Part shown: positions 41,372 through 50,228 of the stretch, piece by piece
How the letters are laid out: each line of letters begins with the position of its first letter
Numbering within the stretch: the first letter of the stretch is position 1
Source: CAVZZG01 sp963779685
Lineage (GTDB): Bacteria > Actinomycetota > Thermoleophilia > Gaiellales > F1-60-MAGs149
DNA length: 64,000 nt
Reading direction: 5' to 3'
NCBI GenBank assembly: GCA_963779685.1
Contig: CAVZZG010000003.1
Location: forward strand, 1,922,001-1,986,000
Program-made: the position numbers and the translations under genes
Notes under the pieces: model-generated
Seen by the model: only the letters and a program-made list of their open reading frames with translations
Told to the model about the DNA's origin: nothing
Databases searched by the model: none

Positions 41372-42061
41372 TCAGAGGCTCGATTGGGCCAGCACGGGGC
41401 TCGAGGAGAGCGTCACGATCCGGCCATGCCGGCGACGGCGGGCGTAGGCCTGCATCCGGACGAGCTGCCGCTGCACCCGCGCGGCAGCGTGCACGGAGCC
41501 GTCGAACACCTCCGCACCGATGACGAGGGCGGCCGCGGCGCTGGCGTAGGGGCAGACGAGCGCTGCCACGTCGGCGTCGGCGGGCAGGTCGGGGCCCTCC
41601 GCCGGCAGCCTGCCGGCATCGATCGCCTCCCGCAACCCGGGCCACGGCACGGGCACCACCTCCACGCCGCGCTGGAAGCGATTGCGCTTCAGCCACGGGC
41701 GCTCGCGGATCGTGCCCGCCGCGTACACGGCTGCGATCCGGCCGGTACGGGAGCGGACGGCGGCGAATGGCAGCGTCGCCTCGAGACCCAGCGTGGGCAC
41801 GCCGGCCGCGGCGGCGATGGCGCCCAGCGCGTCCTCGCCGGCCTGCACGGAGGCAACCAGGAGCAGCTTCACCGGCCCGAGCTCGCCGGGCATGCGCGCG
41901 GTCCGATCGGCGACGACCCGCGACGGCCGGGCGGCATAGGGCGCGTAGGCCTGATCGCAGAGGACCGCGACATCCTCCTTCGGCATCGTCGCCCGCAGCA
42001 GCCGGGCGACGTGCACGCCCCCCGCGCCCTCGGCGAGCACCCCCAGCGGCAGGTCGCTCAC
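41372..42061 (-). CDS. Asp/Glu racemase (MurI-like) family protein
   Basis: A 229-residue protein related to glutamate racemase. LGVLAEGAGGVHVARLLRA corresponds to the MurI start with the DSGVGG loop altered to EGAGG, VAVLCDQAYAPYAARP to the GDTARxPYG block, and VAALVCPYASAAA to the second-half CTHYP block, where Cys is kept but TH is lost. A first catalytic Cys is not obvious, so racemase activity is doubtful. The GTG at 42061 overlaps the GcvT-like stop. A substrate linked to the GcvT-like enzyme is likely. Confidence 0.6.
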   Translation of the reverse strand: MSDLPLGVLAEGAGGVHVARLLRATMPKEDVAVLCDQAYAPYAARPSRVVADRTARMPGELGPVKLLLVASVQAGEDALGAIAAAAGVPTLGLEATLPFAAVRSRTGRIAAVYAAGTIRERPWLKRNRFQRGVEVVPVPWPGLREAIDAGRLPAEGPDLPADADVAALVCPYASAAAALVIGAEVFDGSVHAAARVQRQLVRMQAYARRRRHGRIVTLSSSPVLAQSSL

Positions 42062-44037
42062 GACCGGGGCCGGGTCTTCTCCGGGTCGTAGATGGGGTAC
42101 GCGTCCACGGCGGCCGGTACGAGGCGTCCGTCGGCGAGCGCGACCTCCACGCGGGTGCCGGCCTCCGCCAGCTCGGCCTCGATGCACGCCATCCCGATCA
42201 CCTTGTCGACCGTCGGCGACCGGCCCGCGCTGGGCGACAGCAGCTTGCCGACGCCGGTTCCGTGGCGGAACACGTCGGCCCCGTACTCGGGCGCCTCCTC
42301 GCCGGCCACGACGAGCGTGACCATGCGGTGGCTGATGCCCGCGTCGCGCTCGGCGACCAGGGCCGGCTTGCCGTGGAAGTCGCCACCCGTGAGGTTGACG
42401 GTGCGTTCGAGGTTGACGTGGAAGGGCGACGTGACGCCCGGGAAGTAGTCGTAGCCGAGGAAGATGAGGCCGGACTCGATGCGCAGCGACTCGACCGCGG
42501 CCAGCCCGTAGGGCCGGATGCCGAGGTGCGCGCCGTGGTCGAACAACGCCTGCCAGAGCCGCTCGGCGTGCTCGGGCCGGACGTAGATCTCGTAGCCGAG
42601 CTCACCGGAGTAGCCGGTGCGGGCGAGGAAGCACCCGGGCACGCCGCCGATCTCGATCTCCTCGGGGATGAACCGGAAGTAGCGGAGGCCGGCGACGTCG
42701 GCGGACGTCATGGATGCAAGCAGGTCGCGCGACCGCGGGCCCTGCACCTGGAGGTGCGGCCACTTCATGGTGGCGTCGACGATCTCGACGTCGAATCGCC
42801 CGGCCGTCACGCGGCGGAAGTGGTCGGCGTCGGTCGGCAGCGCGGTCACCGCGATCACGGCGTCGTCGCCGTGGCCGGAGTAGAAGACGACGCCGTCGCC
42901 GAGCATCTTGCCGCGCTCGTCGACGAACGGCCCGTACCGGCACTGGCCGGCAGCGAGCGTCGCCATGTCGTTGGCGAAGCAGTAGTCGGCGGCGGCGAGG
43001 CCGTCGGGACCGCGGAAGATCCACTTCTGCAGCGGCGACTCGTCCCAGACGCCGACCGCCTCCCTCACCGTGTGGTGCTCGGCGATCGGGTCGCCGAAGT
43101 CGGAGATCCAGTCCCAGCCCTCCCACTCCATGAACGACCCGCCCGCGCGGCGCTGGATGGCGTCGAAGGGCGTTCGCAGCAGCGCGTCGTTGGCCGGCGC
43201 CGGCGGCTCCGGGCCGGTGACGGCCACGTCAAGCGGGGCGCTGGTGGCGTCGTAGGGCGGCAGCGGCATCTCGACCGGCACGATCGTCGTGGGCGTCGAG
43301 CGGCGGCTCAGCTCCTGGTGGCCAGGCGGCAGCACCTGCGTGACGCCGAGCAGCGTCCTCGCGGCTGTTGGCCCGGCCAGCGTGCGGTACTCCTCGACGC
43401 ACTGCATCGGTTCCCGGTCGAGGTTGCGGCGCAGGCGCCGGAGCCGGGCCTGCTCGCCCGCGCCGATGCCGGGCGTCGTGAAGATCGCCTGCTCGACGTA
43501 GCTCTCGACCACGCGATTGCCCGTCAGGGCGACGTCCGCGCCACGCGCCTTGCCGCTGCGCGGGCTGTAGGTGACGACGCAGCGGACGGTGTCGCAGAAC
43601 GCGTTCCAGGTCGACAGCACCACCTCGCCGCGGCAGCGGGCGCCCGTCTCAGGGATCGCGAGCAGCGTGATGCGGCGGTCGTTGACGTGCTCGATCACCG
43701 CCTCGGCGGACGGGTTGAGGATCGTGATGAACTTGTGCAGCGGCCAGACGTCGAGCTGGTTGAAGTCGCCCGGCTCGCAGCCGACGCCGAACAGGTACGT
43801 CTCGGCATAGCGGAAGAAGTTGCCGGTGCCGAGCGTGTCGCGCAGGTGGTCGTAGAACAGCGTGTTCGTGCCGCAGATCAGGTTCGAGCAGCCGCACGGG
43901 TCCATCGGATCGGCCAGCAGGATGCCGAGCCGATCGAGCGGCGTCCACCCGCCGGGCCAGAGGTCGGTGAGCGGACCGGTGCGGCCCGCCCGCTCGACGG
44001 AGAACTCGGACGAGGCCAGCGCGTACGACGAATGCAT
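42058..44037 (-). CDS. GcvT-like aminomethyltransferase with large N-terminal domain
   Basis: A 659-residue protein. The C-terminal ~400 residues are a folate-binding GcvT fold (YGPFVDERGKMLGDGVVFY, WPHLQVQGPRSRDLLA, ARTGYSGELGYEIYV, RIESGLIFLGYDYFPGV), as in glycine-cleavage T protein, DMSP demethylase and aromatic O-demethylases that move a methyl group to tetrahydrofolate. The N-terminal ~240 residues, which include PMDPCGCSNLICGTNTLF, are not recognised and hold several Cys. No glycine-cleavage H, P or L genes are nearby. A folate-dependent demethylase is the best guess. It is followed by a racemase-like gene with a four-base overlap. Confidence 0.75.
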   Translation of the reverse strand: MHSSYALASSEFSVERAGRTGPLTDLWPGGWTPLDRLGILLADPMDPCGCSNLICGTNTLFYDHLRDTLGTGNFFRYAETYLFGVGCEPGDFNQLDVWPLHKFITILNPSAEAVIEHVNDRRITLLAIPETGARCRGEVVLSTWNAFCDTVRCVVTYSPRSGKARGADVALTGNRVVESYVEQAIFTTPGIGAGEQARLRRLRRNLDREPMQCVEEYRTLAGPTAARTLLGVTQVLPPGHQELSRRSTPTTIVPVEMPLPPYDATSAPLDVAVTGPEPPAPANDALLRTPFDAIQRRAGGSFMEWEGWDWISDFGDPIAEHHTVREAVGVWDESPLQKWIFRGPDGLAAADYCFANDMATLAAGQCRYGPFVDERGKMLGDGVVFYSGHGDDAVIAVTALPTDADHFRRVTAGRFDVEIVDATMKWPHLQVQGPRSRDLLASMTSADVAGLRYFRFIPEEIEIGGVPGCFLARTGYSGELGYEIYVRPEHAERLWQALFDHGAHLGIRPYGLAAVESLRIESGLIFLGYDYFPGVTSPFHVNLERTVNLTGGDFHGKPALVAERDAGISHRMVTLVVAGEEAPEYGADVFRHGTGVGKLLSPSAGRSPTVDKVIGMACIEAELAEAGTRVEVALADGRLVPAAVDAYPIYDPEKTRPRS

Positions 44038-44044
44038 GTCGGCA

Positions 44045-44070
44045 ATCGTACGCGCCGGCGGCCCTACCAT
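44045..44070. promoter_or_regulatory. Divergent promoter region between GcvT-like gene and ABC exporter
   Basis: Minus strand: TACGAT (44050-44045), seven bases, ATG at 44037. Plus strand: TACCAT (44065-44070), seven bases, ATG at 44078. Both starts fit leaderless mRNAs. Confidence 0.4.
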
Positions 44071-44077
44071 CCAGGCG

Positions 44078-44782
44078 ATGCCTGCGATCAGCGTTCGCCA
44101 GCTCGTCGTCGAACGGGGCGGCACCGAGGTGCTGCACGGCCTCGACCTGGAGGTGGCGACCGGGCGGATCACCGGGCTGCTGGGCCCGAGCGGCTGTGGC
44201 AAGACGACGCTGATGCGGGCCATCGTCGGCGTGCAGATCGTCGCCGCCGGCTCGGTCACGGTGCTGGACGAGCCGGCCGGCGCGCCCGCGCTACGGTCGC
44301 AGGTGGGCTACGTCACGCAGGCCCCGAGCGTCTACGCCGACCTCACGGTGCGCGAGAACCTCGCCTACTTCGGGCGCATCCTGGGTGCACCACCGCGCCG
44401 GATCGCCGAGGCGATCGAGACCGTGGGGCTCGGGCCGCATTCCTCCGCCATGGTGGCGCGGCTGTCCGGCGGCGAGAAGGCGCGTGTCTCCCTGGCCACG
44501 GCGCTGATCGGCAACCCGGCCATGCTCGTGCTGGACGAGCCGACGGTCGGCCTCGACCCGGTGCTGCGCAACGACCTGTGGGCGATGTTCCGGCGGCTGG
44601 CCGACGACGGCACGACGCTGCTCGTATCGAGCCACGTGATGGACGAGGCGGAGCGCTGCGACACGCTGGTGCTGATGCGCGACGGCGAGGTGCTCGCGAC
44701 GGGCGCCCCCGGGGAGCTGAAGGCACGGACGGGAACTCCCGACGTCGAGCGCGCGTTCCTCGCCCTGGTGGCCGGCCGGTGA
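44078..44782 (+). CDS. ABC transporter ATP-binding protein (ABC-2 type)
   Basis: A 234-residue single ATPase domain: Walker A GPSGCGKTT, Q-loop VGYVTQAPSVYADLT, signature RLSGGEKARVSLATAL, Walker B MLVLDEPTVGLDP, switch His in SSHVMDE. The form is that of drug or polymer exporters. It is translationally coupled (GTGA) to the permease gene next to it. Confidence 0.93.
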   Translation: MPAISVRQLVVERGGTEVLHGLDLEVATGRITGLLGPSGCGKTTLMRAIVGVQIVAAGSVTVLDEPAGAPALRSQVGYVTQAPSVYADLTVRENLAYFGRILGAPPRRIAEAIETVGLGPHSSAMVARLSGGEKARVSLATALIGNPAMLVLDEPTVGLDPVLRNDLWAMFRRLADDGTTLLVSSHVMDEAERCDTLVLMRDGEVLATGAPGELKARTGTPDVERAFLALVAGR

Positions 44783-45507
44783 TAGCGCTCGCTACGGCCC
44801 GGCGAGTGCTCGGCCAGTTGCGCCACGACCGCCGCACGATCGCCCTCGTGATCCTGGTGCCGTGCGTCCTGCTGGGACTCGTGAAGTGGATCTTCGAGGG
44901 TCAGGACGCGACGTTCCAGCGCGTCGGCCTGCCGCTGGTGGGCATCTTCCCGATGGTGTCGCTGTTCCTCGTCACGTCGATCGCCATGCTGCGCGAGCGC
45001 ACGAGCGGGACGCTCGAGCGGCTGATGACGATGCCGCTGCGAAAGGCCGACCTGCTGCTCGGCTACGGCATCGCCTTCGGCTTCGTCGGCGTCGCCCAGG
45101 CCACCGCGGTCACCGCCGTCGGCGTCGGGCTGCTCGGGCTCGAGATCCAGGGCTCGATCGCGCTCGTCTACCTGCTCGTCGTGGCCAACGCGGTGCTCGG
45201 CATGGCGCTCGGCCTGTTCGCCTCCGCCTTCGCCAGTACCGAGTTCCAGGCCGTGCAGTTCATGCCGGCCTTCCTGCTGCCGCAGATCCTCCTCTGCGGC
45301 CTGCTCGCGCCCCGTGACACCATGGCCGATCCGCTGCAGTGGATCTCCGCCGTCCTGCCCATGACCTACGCCTACGACGGTCTCACCCGGGTCGCGACCT
45401 CCGCCGCCATCACCACCGCGCTCGTCCTCGACCTGGCCGTGATCGTCGGCGCCTCGCTGATCGCCCTCGCCCTCGCAGCCGCCACCCTGCGGCGCCGCAC
45501 GCCCTGA
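44779..45507 (+). CDS. ABC-2 type transporter permease
   Basis: A 242-residue inner-membrane permease with six helices. The ABC-2 pattern RERTSGTLERLMTMPLRKAD between helices 2 and 3 and the late PLQWISAVLPMTYAYDGL are typical of the DrrB-like and YhgE-like family. It starts with GTG, overlapping the ATPase stop, and together they would export a drug, lipid or other small molecule. Substrate unknown. Confidence 0.92.
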   Translation: MIALATARRVLGQLRHDRRTIALVILVPCVLLGLVKWIFEGQDATFQRVGLPLVGIFPMVSLFLVTSIAMLRERTSGTLERLMTMPLRKADLLLGYGIAFGFVGVAQATAVTAVGVGLLGLEIQGSIALVYLLVVANAVLGMALGLFASAFASTEFQAVQFMPAFLLPQILLCGLLAPRDTMADPLQWISAVLPMTYAYDGLTRVATSAAITTALVLDLAVIVGASLIALALAAATLRRRTP

Positions 45508-45523
45508 CCCACCACGACCCCCC

Positions 45524-45538
45524 GAGGCCGACGGCCTC
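45524..45538. terminator. Short GC hairpin between converging genes
   Basis: GAGGCC-GAC-GGCCTC forms a six-base stem immediately before the stop of the minus-strand amine oxidase gene and 17 bases after the permease stop. No T-tract. Confidence 0.5.
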
Positions 45539-47440
45539 CTAGGTGCAGTGATCCGCGGGGTGCGGCGGCGGGACGTCGAGGGCAGGGTTGTAGTCGAAGA
45601 ACCCGACCGGGCGCAACGCGAAACCGCACTTCACGACGGGCATGACGGGCCAGTCCTCGAGGCGGGGGAAATGGTGTGCGCCGAACACGTACCAGAGGAC
45701 GACGTCCTCGTCGACGAGGCTGCGGTCGGCCTCGGTCCACCGGGGGAGCCCTTCGCCGCCCGGGTGCTGGTTCGGGTACTCGCCGCCCGGGTACCGCTCG
45801 CCAGGCCGGTAGGGCGTCACCCAGACGTTGTGGTCGAGGAACCGGGCGCGCTTGCGGATGTCGGAGTCGGGCTGCTGCATGGGCAGGACGTTGTCGCCCG
45901 GGATCAGCTCGTAGCTGACCGGATCGCCGATCCGGTTCAGGCGCCGGGAGTTCTCGACCCGGAACCGGCGGGCGGTCTCGGGCGAGATCATCCGCCGGGC
46001 CTGCGACTCGCGCTCGTACGTCGTCCGCCGCGCGCGGAAGGCAGCGCCGTCCGGGTTGTCCGTGCCCCACGGATCGCAGAGCGCCTCGGAGTCGAATGCG
46101 ACGTTCGCCGTGCCGTCGATGTCGAGGTCGAGACGGGCGCAGAAGAAGTGCTGGTGGTTGCTCGTGACGATGCCGTCGCCGAGCGGCAGCGAATACGGCG
46201 AGCGCTCCTGCGAGACGTGGCCGGCGGTATGCACGATGCCGGTGAGCTTCGCCTCGAACTGGAACGAGGCGTCCTGGTAGAGGTACCAGAAGAACCCGTA
46301 CTCGTAGTTGCCGACGGTGGCGATGGACGAGATCACGAGCCGGCGCGAGCGGGCCCGGTCGACGCGTCCCGAGAAGTCGTCGGTGTGCTTCCACAGCAGG
46401 TTGTCGTCCTCCTCGTGGATGCAGATCGCGTTCGGGATCGTCACCGGGTCGCCGTCGAACGTGTTGGTGACGCCGTCCAGGTAGGCGATCTCGCCGAGGC
46501 AGTCGCAGCCCAGCTTCAGCGAGTTGGTGAGAGGTGCGAGTCCGTACTCTCCGATGTCGAAGACGTTCTTGAAGTGGGTGGTCGGGCTCGGGTCGCCGTA
46601 CGGGACGACGAGTTCGGCGATGGACGCGCGGTGGCAGATCTGGCGGCGCTCGCCGGCGTCGACGTACGCGATGTCGTGGAGCGTCAGCCCCTCGCGCGGG
46701 TGGAATCCGATGTGGAGGTCCCACTTCTGCCACGTGATGTGGTGCCCGTCGAGCGTGAAGCTCGGGCCCTCGGGCTGCGTGATCTCGATCGGCTTCTGGT
46801 CGGTGCGGTAGGGGCGCCCGCCGCCGTCGCGGTAATCGCCGCCGTGGCCGGAGGGCGGGGTCGTACCGGGCGCGTGGTCGTCCACGCGGAGCACGCTCAT
46901 CGTGTTCAGATCGACGGCGGCGACCAGGCCGTACAGCGGCCGCGAGTAGGGGTTGTCGCCGTGATCGTCCCGTCGCACCCACGCGATGCAGCGGATCTGC
47001 CGGGCAGGCCCGGTCTCGTAGGTGCCGCTGGACCACGCCTCGATGTGGAGGGTCGACGGATCGTCGATGCCTCGCAGTCGTACGGCCTCGATGAACCGGG
47101 GATCCGCCCGGACGGCCGCCGCGACCCGCACGAACTCCTCGCCGTGCACCGCCGGCTGGATGCCCTCCGGAAGGTCCGCGGACGACACGATGCGGTCGTC
47201 CGCGAGCGAGACGACGACCTCGACGCCTCGCCGCCGGCCGTTGTCGAGCAAGACGCAGAAGGCCTCGCGGGCGAGCGGCGCACCGCGATCGCGCCACGCG
47301 TGGTAGGCGGCCTTGTCGGGCTCGCGGGCCTCGACCGAGACGACCTTGACGTCGCCGGAGAGTCCGGGGGCCGCGAGCGCGGCGGCGACGGCACGGCGCA
47401 CCTCGTCGGCGGTGATCGGGTCGAGCGGGTGGCTACTCAT
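45539..47440 (-). CDS. Copper amine oxidase (primary-amine oxidase)
   Basis: A 633-residue copper amine oxidase that converts a primary amine to aldehyde, ammonia and hydrogen peroxide. TVGNYEYGFFWYLYQD holds the Tyr (379) that is processed to topaquinone; the catalytic Asp is in PYGDPSP (283); copper ligands are HQH (429-431) and the late His in HHFPRLEDWPVMP. The length matches bacterial AGAO-type enzymes, and there is no signal peptide, so it is cytoplasmic. The ATG at 47440 overlaps the DUF1028 stop by eight bases. It is the last gene of the HpaB-RidA-DUF1028 operon. Confidence 0.95.
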   Translation of the reverse strand: MSSHPLDPITADEVRRAVAAALAAPGLSGDVKVVSVEAREPDKAAYHAWRDRGAPLAREAFCVLLDNGRRRGVEVVVSLADDRIVSSADLPEGIQPAVHGEEFVRVAAAVRADPRFIEAVRLRGIDDPSTLHIEAWSSGTYETGPARQIRCIAWVRRDDHGDNPYSRPLYGLVAAVDLNTMSVLRVDDHAPGTTPPSGHGGDYRDGGGRPYRTDQKPIEITQPEGPSFTLDGHHITWQKWDLHIGFHPREGLTLHDIAYVDAGERRQICHRASIAELVVPYGDPSPTTHFKNVFDIGEYGLAPLTNSLKLGCDCLGEIAYLDGVTNTFDGDPVTIPNAICIHEEDDNLLWKHTDDFSGRVDRARSRRLVISSIATVGNYEYGFFWYLYQDASFQFEAKLTGIVHTAGHVSQERSPYSLPLGDGIVTSNHQHFFCARLDLDIDGTANVAFDSEALCDPWGTDNPDGAAFRARRTTYERESQARRMISPETARRFRVENSRRLNRIGDPVSYELIPGDNVLPMQQPDSDIRKRARFLDHNVWVTPYRPGERYPGGEYPNQHPGGEGLPRWTEADRSLVDEDVVLWYVFGAHHFPRLEDWPVMPVVKCGFALRPVGFFDYNPALDVPPPHPADHCT

Positions 47441-48107
47441 CACCCGGCACACCGTAGCTGGGCGCGGCGGTCGGATCGAGCGCCCGCTTCACGTAGTCGG
47501 CGGCCTGGGGCTTCCACACGTCCCAGATCCGCGCGAGCTCGGCGATCGGCTGGTCGTGCCAGTCGACGCGCAGGTCGGTCTGGTTCCACGCGACGCGGTC
47601 GACCACCACAAGGCCGCAGGACCGCACCGGGCCCTCCTCGCCGCCGGCATCCGCCCCGGCCGCGAGCGCTGCCAGCAGCCGGTCGCCGAGATCGGCATCG
47701 GGGTCGCGCTCGAAGGCCTCGGCCATGGCCCGGGGCACGTGCTCGTGGCGCAGCAGGTTGCCGGCCGCCACGCAGTCCTCTCCCGTGTGCGTCGCGTAAC
47801 GCCCCAGCGTCCCCTCACCCGACCAGGCGGCGGAGCGGCCCTCGGCATCGATCACCGTCAGCTGGCGGTGATCGATGTGGCGCGCCGTGGCGATCACGCG
47901 CTCGATCGCCTCGCCGGCCGAGAGTCCCTCCCCGAGCAGGTCGAGCAGGCCGGGCCCCAGGCTCGGGTCGGTGACGTTCTGGGTGCACGCGGCGCCGACG
48001 CGCGCCCTGGCCCACGCGCAGCGCGCCGCGACGGCGGGACTCGACGACGTGACGACGGCGCCGAACATGCCGGTGCGGGCGCAGCGGGCGGCCAGCGAGA
48101 ACGTCAT
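47433..48107 (-). CDS. DUF1028 family Ntn-like protein
   Basis: A 224-residue protein of DUF1028, an Ntn-hydrolase-like fold of uncertain function. Family features are MTFSLAARCARTGMFGAVVT at the start, AACTQNVTDPSLGP, DHRQLTVID and YATHTGEDCVAAGN, followed by AMAEAFE. In this family the residue near ASSSPAVAARC is a candidate nucleophile region. It overlaps RidA by four bases (ATGA). DUF1028 genes recur next to RidA genes in catabolic clusters, so hydrolysis of an amide or imine-derived intermediate is a reasonable guess. Confidence 0.85.
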   Translation of the reverse strand: MTFSLAARCARTGMFGAVVTSSSPAVAARCAWARARVGAACTQNVTDPSLGPGLLDLLGEGLSAGEAIERVIATARHIDHRQLTVIDAEGRSAAWSGEGTLGRYATHTGEDCVAAGNLLRHEHVPRAMAEAFERDPDADLGDRLLAALAAGADAGGEEGPVRSCGLVVVDRVAWNQTDLRVDWHDQPIAELARIWDVWKPQAADYVKRALDPTAAPSYGVPGDE

Positions 48108-48532
48108 GGCAGGACCGCCGTCGCGGTCACCTCGACGAGCCACTCGGGCCGCGCCAGCGCCTGCACCACCAGCCCCGTGAAGCACGGGTACACCCCCTGC
48201 AGCCGCTCGCCGAGCACGCGGTAGACGGGCTCCCGGTAGCGGATGTCGGTCAGGTACACGTTGCAGGTGGTGATGTGCTCGAGGCGCGCGCCGCACTCCG
48301 TGAGCAGCAGCTCGATGTTGTCCATCACCTTCTCGGCCTGGCCGGCGGCGTCGCCGAGGGCGACGTTCTCGCGGGTGTCGAGATCCTGGGCGACCTGGCC
48401 TCGCAGGTAGACCGTCGAGCCTGCGATCACGGCCTGGCAGAGATCGTTGCCGAGCTGTTGCTCCGGATAGGTGTCGCGCGTGTTGAACGGCCGCACGCGC
48501 ACGTGGCCGCCGGCGGTGATGCGGTTGCTCAT
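48104..48532 (-). CDS. RidA family enamine/imine deaminase
   Basis: A 142-residue RidA (YjgF/YER057c/UK114) protein, which hydrolyses reactive enamine or imine intermediates to ketones. The family core is visible as VAQDLDTRENVALGDAAGQ, ITTCNVYLTDIRYREPVY and YPCFTGLVVQALARPEWLVE, although the Arg usually in the ...RxxVxVxxL loop is not clear. It is placed between the monooxygenase and DUF1028 genes with four-base overlaps at both ends. Confidence 0.9.
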   Translation of the reverse strand: MSNRITAGGHVRVRPFNTRDTYPEQQLGNDLCQAVIAGSTVYLRGQVAQDLDTRENVALGDAAGQAEKVMDNIELLLTECGARLEHITTCNVYLTDIRYREPVYRVLGERLQGVYPCFTGLVVQALARPEWLVEVTATAVLP

Positions 48533-50035
48533 CGGTGGGCCCAGCCCTGCTGCGGGGCGGCGAACAGGGCGGGCCTGTGCGACGCGGTGAACACCTTGTC
48601 GGACAACCCGGCGGCCTGCTGGACGAGCCCGAGCGGGCCGTCGAAGTCGAACGACCGGTAGACCGAGTTGAGGTGGGCGAACGGTGGCGCCTGGGCGAAG
48701 AGCTGGAACGTCAGCCGGTGGCCCGCGTAGTCCGAGTTGAGGAGGTCGCGGGCGAAGGCCAGCAGGCGGCGGCGGTCGTCCGCCCGCCACTCGTCGTTGA
48801 TGGAGTAGAACTTGTCGAGCCACTCGGCCGGGCCCGGCGTCGTGAACATGCTCGCGTCCGGCGTCACGCAGATCTGGCCACCGCACAGCTCGCGGGCCAG
48901 GTGCATCATGTGGTGCAGCTGCGTGCAGGCGAACACCCGGCCGCAGTAGAGCAGCGACTGGTTGGGCATCAGGAGGCCGGCCGGGCTGGGCTCGGCGTTC
49001 GCGATCGCGGCGGTGAGGTGGGCGTTGATGCCCTCCCGGTAGCACGCGAGGGTGGCGAGTTTCTCCTGCACCGCCTGCTGCTTCTCGAGACCCGTCTGGC
49101 GGGCGTTGAAGAGGGCCGCGCCGATCATCAGGTCGGCGACCCGCAGGGTGCGCTGGACGAAGGCGAAGGCCGAGTAGCGGTGCAGGGTGGCGCGGACGTG
49201 CTGGGCGGCGCGGGTATGGCGGTAGAAGAGGACGTCCTTCCACGGGATCTCGACGTCGTCGAAGATCAGCAGCACGTCGACCTCGTCGAACCTGTTGGCG
49301 AGGGGGTAGTCGATCGCCGGCGCGCGGCCGGCGAAGCCGGTGCGGCACAGGTGCTTCAGTCCCCGCGCGCCCATGTTCACGATGAAGCCGAGCGCGTAGT
49401 CGGACATGGCATCCTGGCCCCAGTTGGCGATCGTCGGCTTGACGAAGGCCTGGTTCGCGTAGGCGGCGGCGGTCTCGTACTTGGCGCCGCGGACGACGAT
49501 GCCGTTGTCCGTCTCGCGGACGAGGTGCAGGAGGAAGTCGGGGTCCTGATCCTGAGGCAGCTTCGAGCGATCGCCCTTCGGATCGGTGTTGGCGGAGACG
49601 TGGAACGGGTCGTCGCGGATCACGTCGGCGATGTGCCGCTCGATGTTCTCGGCGAACCTCGGGTCGACCTCGTTCAGGCACCTCCTTGCCGTCCCACAGC
49701 GACCACATCTCGCCGACCGTCTCGTCGCCGACCCGCGTCACGACACCGCCGACATCGTCCATGACCGCGTCGGTGGCGCGCCGCTTGTCGTGCCAGTCCT
49801 GCTGGGTGTACGGCAGCTTCAGGCCGATGGCGCAGCGGTCGCCGCTGGCCTCGTCGACGTAGGTCATCACGTCCCGGGTGGCTGGATCGTGCGCCATGTC
49901 GTAGATGCGGGCGCGGACGTCGACGAGCGGCTTGAACATCGGGTGGACGGTGACGTCCGCCACCTGCTCGCCGTTGATCCAGATCTCGCGCCCGTCGCGC
50001 AGCGACTCGCGGTACTGCTCACCGGTCCTCAGCAT
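48529..50035 (-). pseudogene. HpaB-like flavin-dependent monooxygenase, one frameshift
   Basis: A 4-hydroxyphenylacetate 3-monooxygenase family large component (about 500 residues), which uses FADH2 from a separate reductase. It begins MLRTGEQYRESLRDGREIW from the ATG at 50035, with GAGGAG upstream. Near 49676-49682 the frame shifts: GKEV is followed by LNEVDPRFAENIERHIADVI only if one extra base is dropped. Both halves are intact, giving 501 residues, the normal length. It is an assembly indel or a recent lesion. A reductase (HpaC) gene is not nearby. It starts an operon with RidA, DUF1028 and copper amine oxidase. The substrate is probably an aromatic or heterocyclic amine derivative. Confidence 0.85.
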
Positions 50036-50228
50036 GGTCGACGGCTCCTCTCGAATCGGACGGACGCGGGCTGGCGATACGTACGCCGCGTATAGCACAG
50101 TGCGGGTGGCGCGCCACCCGCAGTCGCGGCGGCGGGGCCGGCGACGGCGACGGCGGGACCGCGACCTTGCCAGCCGCGCTATCATCGGTCAAATCGGTCT
50201 TCTACTACCATCGAAATCGGATTAGACG
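50036..50228. promoter_or_regulatory. Divergent control region between HpaB operon and LysR gene
   Basis: This 193 bp spacer is AT-richer than its surroundings at the LysR side. ATCGGTC occurs twice, nine bases apart (50184-50190 and 50193-50199), with a third partial copy ATCGG at 50216-50220, a plausible LysR operator overlapping the LysR gene's own promoter. A -10-like TATACG lies on the minus strand near 50090-50095, about 55 bases before the HpaB start. Confidence 0.45.

Noticed and set aside
41372..42061. True glutamate racemase (murI)
   Set aside because: The DSGVGG and CTHYP motifs are altered and the first catalytic Cys is not visible; it is coupled to a GcvT-like gene rather than cell-wall genes.
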